A DNA stretch of 6,615 bases from Chloroflexota bacterium (GTDB lineage Bacteria > Chloroflexota > DTOL01 > JACQYG01), in contig JACQYG010000192.1 of assembly GCA_016208345.1 (NCBI GenBank), positions 1 through 6,615 of the forward strand, written 5' to 3'. Shown piece by piece: positions 1-5,611 of this stretch. A program made the position numbers and the translations under genes. Below the pieces are notes generated by a model. The model did no database searches and had not been told where the DNA came from. It saw only the letters and a list, made by a program, of their open reading frames with translations. Positions within the stretch are counted from its first letter, which is position 1. Each line of letters starts with the position of its first letter.

Positions 1-61
1 AGGGTGACGAATTCGGGAAGGGACGTGGTCAGGGGTAACTTCTTGGGCTAGACCGAGAAGG

Positions 62-214
62 CTGGGGGACGAGGAGGCGAACCTCGGCGTGCAGATCCAG
101 AGTCTGCTGTCCTACCACTAGACGATTCCCCAGCGCAACGGTATCCTAGCACAAATCCTTCTATTACGCAAGAGACTAGACGAGGGGCTTGACAAGAGGG
201 CCGAAGTCGGATAA
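62..214 (+). pseudogene. possible decayed 3' end of an upstream gene (uncertain)
   Basis: Codons 62-118 read LGDEEANLGVQIQSLLSYH with G or C at 18 of 19 third positions, which looks like coding sequence. An in-frame TAG at 119-121 interrupts the frame. It then continues as TIPQRNGILAQ..., charged and helix-like, to a TAA at 212-214, with much weaker third-position bias. Upstream of 62 this frame looks non-coding. I do not recognise a family. It may be the remains of a gene end or chance. The last part runs through the -35 element of the arsR promoter, which argues against it still being a functional gene. The rest of 1-188 shows nothing else I can support. Confidence 0.18.
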
Positions 215-217
215 TAT
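189..217 (+). promoter_or_regulatory. sigma-A-like promoter for the arsR-ino1 cluster
   Basis: A perfect -35 hexamer TTGACA lies at 189-194. Seventeen bases later comes TAATAT (212-217), in a very AT-rich patch that also offers GATAAT at 210-215 with a 15-base spacer. Transcription should start near 224, giving an untranslated leader of about 80 bases. The -35 sits inside the small palindrome CTTG-A-CAAG (188-196). This is the only convincing promoter I see upstream of the cluster. Confidence 0.6.
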
Positions 218-238
218 ATAAATGCTTCTTTATAGATT
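213..238 (+). promoter_or_regulatory. AT-rich inverted repeat, candidate ArsR-type operator
   Basis: TATAAA (217-222) and TTTATA (229-234) form perfect 6-base arms around the spacer TGCTTC. The symmetry extends outward to 213 and 238 with nine of ten positions paired. ArsR/SmtB repressors typically bind AT-rich inverted repeats that overlap promoters. This one covers most of the -10 region and the expected start site, and an ArsR-family gene follows 68 bases downstream. Autorepression, with control of the whole cluster, is the natural inference. Confidence 0.45.
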
Positions 239-253
239 CTCTGCCATTCGCCA

Positions 254-268
254 GGGGGTCAAGCCCCC
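254..268 (+). promoter_or_regulatory. GC hairpin in the 5' leader, right arm of a distant inverted repeat
   Basis: GGGGG TCAAG CCCCC can form a short 5-base-pair hairpin in the leader RNA. Within it, GTCAAGCCCC (258-267) is the exact reverse complement of GGGGCTTGAC at 184-193, which overlaps the -35. The role is unknown. The local hairpin and the long-range pairing exclude each other in RNA, and only the DNA copies flank the promoter symmetrically. No T-run follows, so it is not an intrinsic terminator. Confidence 0.3.
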
Positions 269-306
269 GCCAAACCGATTACCGAGGTGCAGGTGGAGTA
301 GGGGCC

Positions 307-687
307 GTGGCCACGTTCACCCGGGTGAACGCATCGAGCGGTATATTGAAAGAGATCAAAGTAGACCTGGACAGCGCCCTTGACCTCCGGGAGCTGCGGA
401 CGGCCCTGAAGGCCCTGGGCGACGTGGAGCGCTTGCGCATCGTCCAGCTCCTGGCGGGCTACCAGGAGATCAGCGTGTCACACCTCACCCAGGCCCTGCG
501 CATCAGCCAACCACTGGCTTCCTGGCACCTGCGCATCCTCCGCAAGGCCGGCATCATCTCTCGGCGCAAAGAGGGGCGCCAGGCCTACTGTTCCTTGAAC
601 CGCCGCAAACTGGCCCAGTGCCAGGAAGCCCTGGCAGAGCTGATGGGCAGACGAGACGCGGGGATGGCGCGGCAAGATAACATGTAA
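307..687 (+). CDS. ArsR-family winged-helix transcriptional regulator
   Basis: A 126-residue DNA-binding repressor. Residues 28-100 form the winged helix-turn-helix: LKALGDVERLRIVQLL at 35-50 is the family's opening helix, the recognition helix lies near 66-83 (ISQPLASWHLRILRKAGI), and the beta wing near 85-98 (SRRKEGRQAYCSLN). The alpha-3 metal box (ELCVCDL type) is absent. Only two cysteines exist (95 and 105), so classical arsenic, cadmium or zinc sensing is unlikely and the signal is unknown. The GTG start has a GGTGGAG ribosome site (292-298) eight bases upstream. A TTG at 346 is the alternative, since the first 25 residues precede the core. It ends in tandem stops TAATAA. Its position ahead of ino1, behind a promoter holding an inverted repeat, suggests it represses itself and the lipid cluster. 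The family call is firm and the regulon is inferred. Confidence 0.88.
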   Translation: MATFTRVNASSGILKEIKVDLDSALDLRELRTALKALGDVERLRIVQLLAGYQEISVSHLTQALRISQPLASWHLRILRKAGIISRRKEGRQAYCSLNRRKLAQCQEALAELMGRRDAGMARQDNM

Positions 688-691
688 TAAA

Positions 692-732
692 TGGAATTGA
701 GCTTTTGAGAAAGGAGCTTTTTGGAATTGAGC
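692..732 (+). repeat. 11-base direct repeat duplicating the ino1 start
   Basis: TGGAATTGAGC occurs at 692-702 and 722-732, exactly 30 bases apart and so in the same frame. The flanking bases are loosely similar too (GAGAAAGGAGC against GTCAAAGAAGAGC), which suggests an imperfect tandem duplication of about 30 bases. The first copy carries ATG and encodes MELSF followed by TGA (706-708). The second carries TTG and begins the ino1 protein MELSR. The AAGGAG ribosome site (711-716) lies between them. Confidence 0.6.
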
Positions 733-1824
733 AGGGTCAAAGAAGAGCGAACGCCGGGCAAGGTCAGGGTGGCGATCATCGGGGTAGGCAACTGTGCCTC
801 CTCCCTGGTACAGGGCGTGTATTATTACCGGAACGCCCAAGAGGACGATTTCGTGCCCGGCTTGATGCACGTGAACCTGGGGGGCTATCACATCCGGGAC
901 ATTGAGTTTTCCGCTGCCTTCGACATCGATGTGAATAAGGTGGGGAAGGACCTCTCGGAGGCCATCTATACTTCGCCCAACAATACCTACCAGTTCTGCC
1001 AGGTCCCGACCCTGGGGGTCAGGGTGGAGCGGGGCATGACCCACGATGGGTTGGGCCAATACCTTTCCCAGATCATCAAGAAGGCACCAGGCGCCACTGC
1101 CGACATCGTGCACATCCTCAAAGAGACCAAGACCGACGTGGTGGTGAGCTTCCTGCCGGTGGGCAGCGAGGAGGCCACCAAGTGGTACGTGGAGCAGATC
1201 CTGGACGCCGGGTGTGCCTTCGTCAACTGCATCCCGGTGTTCATCGCCCGGGAGGAATACTGGCAAAAGCGTTTCCAGGAGCGGGCCCTGCCCATCATCG
1301 GCGACGACATCAAGTCTCAGGTGGGGGCCACCATCACCCACCGGGTGCTGACCCGGCTCTTCCGAGACCGGGGCGTGAAACTGGAGCGCACCTACCAGCT
1401 CAACTTCGGCGGCAACACCGACTTCTACAACATGCTGGAGCGCTCCCGCCTGGAGTCCAAGAAGATCTCCAAGACCAACGCCGTGACCAGCCAGCTCGAC
1501 TATGACCTGGGGGCCGATAACGTCCATGTGGGGCCCAGCGACTACGTGCCCTGGCTCACCGACCGCAAATGGTGCTACATCCGCATGGAGGGGCGCACCT
1601 TCGGCGACGTGCCCCTTAATCTGGAGTGCAAGCTGGAGGTGTGGGATTCCCCCAACTCCGCCGGTGTGGTTATCGACGCCGTGCGCTGTGCCAGGCTGGC
1701 CCTGGACCGGGGGATCAAGGGCGCCCTGGCCGGGCCCTCCGCCTACTTCATGAAATCGCCCCCGGTCCAGTATCCGGATTCCCAGGCGCGAGAAATGGTA
1801 GAGGAGTTCATTCGAGGTCAATGA
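721..1824 (+). CDS. ino1: myo-inositol-3-phosphate synthase (Ino1, actinobacterial type)
   Basis: Converts glucose-6-phosphate to 1L-myo-inositol-3-phosphate using NAD+, the first committed step to inositol lipids; soluble. At 367 residues it matches the length I recall for Mycobacterium tuberculosis Ino1 and resembles it closely. Residues 16-32 are the Rossmann nucleotide loop ([16 protein letters not shown]). [15 protein letters not shown] (194-208), [13 protein letters not shown] (228-240), [12 protein letters not shown] (246-257), FGDVPLNLE (294-302), [12 protein letters not shown] (304-315) and MKSPP (344-348) are family signature blocks. Lysines 251, 304 and 345 sit in blocks that carry the catalytic lysines. 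AAGGAG (711-716) precedes the TTG start by four bases, and a second TTG at 727 would be spaced ten. The 3' end overlaps the next gene as ATGA, so translation is probably coupled. The protein is intact. Confidence 0.96.
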   Translation: MELSRVKEERTPGKVRVAIIGVGNCASSLVQGVYYYRNAQEDDFVPGLMHVNLGGYHIRDIEFSAAFDIDVNKVGKDLSEAIYTSPNNTYQFCQVPTLGVRVERGMTHDGLGQYLSQIIKKAPGATADIVHILKETKTDVVVSFLPVGSEEATKWYVEQILDAGCAFVNCIPVFIAREEYWQKRFQERALPIIGDDIKSQVGATITHRVLTRLFRDRGVKLERTYQLNFGGNTDFYNMLERSRLESKKISKTNAVTSQLDYDLGADNVHVGPSDYVPWLTDRKWCYIRMEGRTFGDVPLNLECKLEVWDSPNSAGVVIDAVRCARLALDRGIKGALAGPSAYFMKSPPVQYPDSQAREMVEEFIRGQ

Positions 1825-2631
1825 TCACCTATTGGTCTATGCGGGTCCTGATGTTTCTGACACAAACAGCGCCGGTACGCCTTTCCTACTTCGTGGCCAT
1901 GCGGCTGGGTGATCTCTTCTTTTTCCTGTGGCGCAAGAAGCGGCAGATCACCGTGGAGAACATGCGCCATGTGCTGGGACACGACGCCGACCCCCGCCAG
2001 GTGGTGGAAACGGCCCGTCGTTCCATTCGCAACTATGCCAAGGTGATCGTGGAGTTCCTGCGGCTGCCCCGGCTCTCCGACCAGGAAGTCATCTCCCTGG
2101 TGAAGCAGAGCTTGGGGTGGGAACACCTGGACCGGGCCCTGGCCCATGGCAAGGGCGTTATCCTGGTGCTGTCGCACTTCGGCAACTGGGACCTGGCCGG
2201 AGCGGTGCTGGCCGCCCGGACCTATCCCACGAACGCCGTGGCCGACTCTTTCCGGCCCGAGCGGCTGAACCAGCTTGTACCAGGCCCTGAAGCAAAACCA
2301 GGTGGTGGGCCTAGCCATCGATCTGCCCACCAACGGCGAAGGGGTTCCGGTGCGCTTCTTCGATGGCACGGTCTCGCTGCCAGCGGCGCCGGCCGCCCTT
2401 TCCCTGAAGACCGGGGCGAAGGTCCTGGTGGGCTACCTGGCTAGGCTGGCTGACGATCATTTCGCTGGTGGCTTTGTCGCGCCCATTGAGTACGAGGCCA
2501 CCGGAGACCGCCAGCGCGATGTGGCCGCCCTGACCCAGAAGATCGTGAGCGCCCTGGAGGAGATCATACGGAAGCACCCGGACCAGTGGTACATGTTCCG
2601 GCCCTTGTGGTCGGCGGCGGCCCAGGCCTGA
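1821..2631 (+). pseudogene. PatA/HtrB-like lipid acyltransferase, broken by an internal frameshifting deletion
   Basis: First of two tandem lysophospholipid acyltransferase (LPLAT, HtrB/PatA-like) genes. The ATG overlaps the ino1 stop. Residues 1-151 read well, with a hydrophobic N-terminus, the NMRHVLG block and the catalytic HX4D motif HFGNWD (119-124). After codon 2271-2273 the homology jumps to another frame. This frame runs from about 2275 to the TGA at 2629-2631 and contains YQALKQNQVVGLAID, GVPVRFFDG and HPDQWYMFRPLW. Without the jump the frame ends at 2444 in unrelated sequence. Compared with the intact neighbour, about 20-23 codons are also missing at the break (neighbour residues roughly 152-175), so this is a deletion of length 3n+2, not a simple slip. 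The remaining parts plus the gap give about 290 residues, the neighbour's length. It is a recent pseudogene or an assembly error. Confidence 0.8.
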
Positions 2632-2635
2632 GGCG

Positions 2636-3511
2636 ATGTTGACCTACTGGGCCTTCCGGTTGGCCGGCCTGGTGGTGCCGTGGGTGCCCCCCCGCCTGGG
2701 CTACTGGTTAGCTGGGCTTGGCGGCTCCCTGGCCTATCGCCTGGACCGGCGTTCGGCTCGCGTGGTGCGGAGCAATCTCCGCCGGGTCTTGGGGCCCGGT
2801 GCCACCCGGGTCGAGATCGGCCGGGTGGCCGAGCAGGTCTTCCGCAATCAGGCCAAGAACTACTTCGATTTGTTCCGAGTTCCCCACCTGACCTTGGAGC
2901 AGGTGGAGCGATGGGTGCAGGTTCAGGGATGGGATTGGGTACAGGAGGCCAAGGCCCCGGGCAAAGGCGTCATCATCGTGAGCTGCCACTTTGGCAATAT
3001 CGACGTGGTGGGCCAGATACTGGCCGCCCGCCGGGAGCCTATTGTGACCTTGGCCGAGCGGCTACAGCCGCCCCAGCTTTTCTACTACGTGGTCGGGCTC
3101 AGGCGGAGCAAGGGGCTTTTGTTCCTGCCTGTGGACGATATGGGGAGCCTCAAGGCTATGGTGCGGGCCCTGCGGCGGAACGAGTTGGTGGCCCTGGCGG
3201 CGGACCGGGACGTGACGAACGGCGGCATTCCCTTTCCGTTCTTCGGGGAGGTGGCAACCCTGCCGGACGGCCACGTGACCCTGGCCCTGCGCACTGGTGC
3301 CACCATCGTGATGACCTTCAGCCGGCGCCTGCCCGGGGATACCTTCGCCGCATACGTGGAGCCGCCCCTGGAGTTGACGCGGACCGGGGATTTCTCGCGG
3401 GACCTGACCGCGGGCATGGCCCAGGTGGTGGCGATGATGGAGAAATTCCTCCGGCATTACCCCGACCAGTGGGTGTATTTCCAGCCCATGTGGCCGGTGG
3501 CAGATGTATAG
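2636..3511 (+). CDS. PatA/HtrB-like lipid acyltransferase (LPLAT family)
   Basis: A membrane-associated acyltransferase expected to move a fatty acyl chain onto a glycolipid or lysolipid. Given its neighbours, the likely acceptor is the mannose or inositol of a phosphatidylinositol mannoside. It has 291 residues, usual for the family. The N-terminal 35 residues are hydrophobic (GLVVPWVPPRLGYWLAGLGG at 11-30), NLRRVLG is at 47-53, and the catalytic HX4D motif HFGNID is at 118-123. The acceptor-side blocks are LQPPQLFYYV (143-152), ALAADRDVTNGGIPFPFFGE (186-205) and the terminal HYPDQWVYFQPMW (274-286). It starts with ATG four bases after the preceding acyltransferase and shares its opening pattern (MLTYW against MITYW), so the two are tandem paralogues. 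The family is firm. The substrate is inferred from context, and lipid A acylation is unlikely since nothing here suggests LPS. Confidence 0.88.
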   Translation: MLTYWAFRLAGLVVPWVPPRLGYWLAGLGGSLAYRLDRRSARVVRSNLRRVLGPGATRVEIGRVAEQVFRNQAKNYFDLFRVPHLTLEQVERWVQVQGWDWVQEAKAPGKGVIIVSCHFGNIDVVGQILAARREPIVTLAERLQPPQLFYYVVGLRRSKGLLFLPVDDMGSLKAMVRALRRNELVALAADRDVTNGGIPFPFFGEVATLPDGHVTLALRTGATIVMTFSRRLPGDTFAAYVEPPLELTRTGDFSRDLTAGMAQVVAMMEKFLRHYPDQWVYFQPMWPVADV

Positions 3512-3521
3512 AGACGACAAC

Positions 3522-3549
3522 TGCGGATAGTGAATTGCGGATTGCGGAT
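3522..3549. repeat. degenerate heptanucleotide repeat tract (TGCGGAT)
   Basis: Four units are phased at exactly seven bases: TGCGGAT (3522), AGTGAAT (3529), TGCGGAT (3536) and TGCGGAT (3543). This looks like a remnant of the intergenic short tandem repeats scattered through some bacterial genomes. It starts 10 bases after the acyltransferase stop, in the only sizeable gap inside the cluster. Confidence 0.6.
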
Positions 3550-3596
3550 CACTCCACGATTTCAGCGACCTCGTGGTTTGAGGGATCGCGTTGCAA

Positions 3597-3631
3597 CTGG
3601 CGGCTGAAGGCCGAAAACTGAAGGCTGCATG
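3597..3631. repeat. degenerate heptanucleotide repeat tract (CTGAAGG)
   Basis: Five units are phased at seven bases: CTGGCGG (3597), CTGAAGG (3604), CCGAAAA (3611), CTGAAGG (3618) and CTGCATG (3625). The unit sequence differs from the tract at 3522-3549, but the period is the same. It ends three bases before the ribosome site of the PHP gene. I see no clear promoter or terminator in the gap 3512-3645. Confidence 0.55.
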
Positions 3632-3645
3632 TTGGGAGACAATGA

Positions 3646-4407
3646 TTGACCGAAGAGAAGAAACTGGGCAAGGCTGACCTGCATATCCATAGCCGGGCCA
3701 ACGACGGCCTGGCCACGCCCCGAGAGGTGCTGGAGTACGTGGAGTACCACACCGACCTGGACACAATCGCCATCACCGACCACGACGAGATCCGGGGCGC
3801 CTTCCAGGCTCGGGAGTTGGCGGTGAAGCGCAACTATCGAGTCCCGGTGATGGTGGGCATGGAGATATCCACCCTGAACGGCCACCTGCTGGCCCTGGAT
3901 ATCCGGGAACCCATCCGGCTTCTTCAGTCCCTGGAGAAAACAGTGGCCGCCGTCCACCGTCAGGGCGGCCTCTGCATCGTGCCCCATCCCTTGAGCTGGT
4001 TGGCCCCCAGCGTGGGTCAGAGGGCCATAAACCGGGTCATGCGGAAGCCCTCCGATGAGATCTACCTGGATGGCATCGAAATATTGAACCCCAGCTACGC
4101 CGGGCGAGTGGCCTACAAAAAGGTGATTCACCTGAACGAGATCCACTGGCATCTAGCGGCGTGCGGGGGCAGCGATTCGCATGGCCTGGCTACCGTTGGC
4201 AGCGCCCACACCCTCTTCCCGGGCCACACCATCGCCGACCTGCGGCAGGCCCTCTTGGAGCGCACCACCCAGGCCGGGGGCTCCTTCTGGAACTTCAGCG
4301 ACCATTATTCCATCGCCGCCCCTCAGGTGTTTCGCTCGGTCATCGTCACGCCGGGCATGAGGATTAAGAAAGCGGTCACTTGGCTCCTGGAGGGTCAAAG
4401 CCGGTGA
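3646..4407 (+). CDS. PHP-domain metal-dependent phosphoesterase
   Basis: A 253-residue soluble protein with the full PHP (polymerase and histidinol phosphatase) metal-site signature: DLHIHS (11-16, H13 and H15), ITDHDE (43-48, D45 and H46), GMEIST (71-76, E73), GHLLAL (79-84), VPHPLSW (112-118, H114) and GSDSHG (175-180, D177 and H179). Such proteins are bi- or trinuclear metal phosphatases or phosphoesterases, including histidinol phosphatase and the TrpH/YciV nucleotidase type. There is no polymerase or other extra domain. The TTG start has GGGAG (3634-3638) seven bases upstream; a nearby ATG at 3642 is out of frame. The end overlaps the glycosyltransferase start by GTGA, tying it to the inositol lipid pathway. 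Removal of phosphate from phosphatidylinositol phosphate would suit it but is not shown by sequence. Family call firm, substrate unknown. Confidence 0.9.
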   Translation: MTEEKKLGKADLHIHSRANDGLATPREVLEYVEYHTDLDTIAITDHDEIRGAFQARELAVKRNYRVPVMVGMEISTLNGHLLALDIREPIRLLQSLEKTVAAVHRQGGLCIVPHPLSWLAPSVGQRAINRVMRKPSDEIYLDGIEILNPSYAGRVAYKKVIHLNEIHWHLAACGGSDSHGLATVGSAHTLFPGHTIADLRQALLERTTQAGGSFWNFSDHYSIAAPQVFRSVIVTPGMRIKKAVTWLLEGQSR

Positions 4408-5546
4408 AGATAGCCCTGGTGTCACCCTACGACTATCCGTACCCGGGCGGGGTGACAGAGCACATCTATCACCTGAACCAGGAATTCACCCGCCGGGGAC
4501 ACCAGGTGAAGATCATCGCCCCCTCCTCCACCGATCAGGACGAGCTGGAGGACAACGTCTACAAATTCGGGGGCATCGTTTCTCTCCCGGTGTCGGGCTC
4601 CTGGGCGCGCATCTCGGTGTCTTTGCGCGCCTACCCCTCGGTTAAACGCATCCTGAAGCAGGAGCAGTTCGAGGTCATACACCTTCACGAGCCCCTGATG
4701 CCGGTGCTGCCGTTAGTGGTGTTGCGCCACTCCAAGACGGTGAACGTGGGCACCTTCCACGCCTACCGCCCCTCCCACCCCGGGTATCTCTACGGCAAAC
4801 CCCTCCTGCGGCGTTTCGTCAACCGGCTAGACGGCCGCATCGCTGTGTCCCTGGCGGCCCTGGAGCTAGTGAGCCGCTACTTCCCAGGGAACTATACGGT
4901 GATCCCCAACGGTATTGACTACGATTCGTTTGCCGCACCTGGGGTGCGGCCCATGTCTCAGTTCGATGATGGCAGGCTGAACATCCTTTTCATGGGGCGT
5001 ATGGAGAAGCGCAAGGGTTTCCGCTACCTCCTGCGGGCCTTCCCCTACGTGAAGCAAGAGTTCCCCCAGGCTCGGCTTATCGTGGCCGGGGCTTATCAAT
5101 CCCACGAGGTGGTGTCCTTCCAGCGTTACCTGCGCCAGCTCCGGCTGGGGGACGTGGAGTTCGTGGGCCGTATCTCCGAGGAGGACAAGCCTCGTTACTA
5201 TCGCACCTGCCACGTTTTCTGCGCCCCCTCTACTGGTTTCGAGAGCCAGGGCATAGTGCTCCTGGAGGCCATGGCCTCCGGGAAGCCGGTGGTCGCCACG
5301 GACATCCCGGGCTATCGTCATGTCATCGCTCATGGCCGGGAGGGATTATTGGTGCCGCCCCAGGACGAGCGAGCCCTGGCCGCGGCGCTGGTGCACCTGT
5401 TGGCCGATCGGGACCTCCGGGAGAGGATGGGCCAGCAGGACCAGGTGAAGGCCCAGGCCTACTCATGGGACAAGGTGGCGGCCAGGATCCTGGACTTCTA
5501 CCAGGAAACCAGGGAAAAGAAGCTTGGGGCCACGAAGAATCTGTGA
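4404..5546 (+). CDS. pimA: PimA-like GT4 glycosyltransferase (phosphatidylinositol mannosyltransferase)
   Basis: Expected to move mannose from GDP-mannose to phosphatidylinositol on the cytoplasmic face of the membrane, giving PIM1. It has 380 residues and the GT-B fold. The N-terminal acceptor domain has the PGGV loop (14-17), VIHLHEPLMP (91-100) and GTFHAYRP (116-123). The C-terminal donor domain has VIPNGIDY (166-173), MGRMEKRKGF (197-206), the EX7E motif ESQGIVLLE (E280 and E288) and EAMASGKPVVATDIPGY (288-304). PGGV and HLHEP are typical of PimA. Q282 replaces the phenylalanine I expect in the PimA form ESFG. The GTG start at 4404 overlaps the PHP stop, has GGAGGG (4389-4394) nine bases upstream and begins VKIALVSPYDYPYPGG like PimA. 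A TTG at 4380 would add eight unlikely residues. The sugar and exact acceptor are inferred from similarity and neighbours; another inositol glycosylation is possible. Confidence 0.85.
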   Translation: MKIALVSPYDYPYPGGVTEHIYHLNQEFTRRGHQVKIIAPSSTDQDELEDNVYKFGGIVSLPVSGSWARISVSLRAYPSVKRILKQEQFEVIHLHEPLMPVLPLVVLRHSKTVNVGTFHAYRPSHPGYLYGKPLLRRFVNRLDGRIAVSLAALELVSRYFPGNYTVIPNGIDYDSFAAPGVRPMSQFDDGRLNILFMGRMEKRKGFRYLLRAFPYVKQEFPQARLIVAGAYQSHEVVSFQRYLRQLRLGDVEFVGRISEEDKPRYYRTCHVFCAPSTGFESQGIVLLEAMASGKPVVATDIPGYRHVIAHGREGLLVPPQDERALAAALVHLLADRDLRERMGQQDQVKAQAYSWDKVAARILDFYQETREKKLGATKNL

Positions 5547-5611
5547 GCGAGGCCGGTTGTGGCAGGAGGATCGCCAGGCGAGAGCCCCAAGATGCTTACA
5601 GGAGCCAGACC

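Noticed and set aside
70..86. CGAGG/CCTCG hairpin near the left edge
   Set aside because: A five-base stem in GC-rich DNA is expected by chance and no T-run follows.
119..121. TAG read-through or an unusual amino acid in the left-edge frame
   Set aside because: The frame has weak coding bias after the TAG and no recognised family, so recoding has no support.
478..1821. Long leftward open frame of 447 codons opposite arsR and ino1
   Set aside because: It is a shadow of the strongly conserved Ino1 frame, common in GC-rich DNA; its translation is low-complexity and shows no family motif.
2275..2444. Programmed frameshift joining the two halves of the first acyltransferase
   Set aside because: A block of about 20-23 residues is also missing at the junction, and I see no slippery site, so a deletion explains it better than recoding.
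3554..3576. Inverted repeat CCACGA/TCGTGG as a terminator
   Set aside because: The stem is only six base pairs with an 11-base loop and no T-run follows.
3642..3675. ATG at 3642 as the start of the PHP gene
   Set aside because: It is out of frame and meets a stop after 11 codons. The TTG at 3646 is in frame and has proper ribosome site spacing.
3062..3766. Leftward open frame across the acyltransferase end, the gap and the PHP start
   Set aside because: It lies opposite two well-supported genes, and its middle is a translation of the heptamer repeats.
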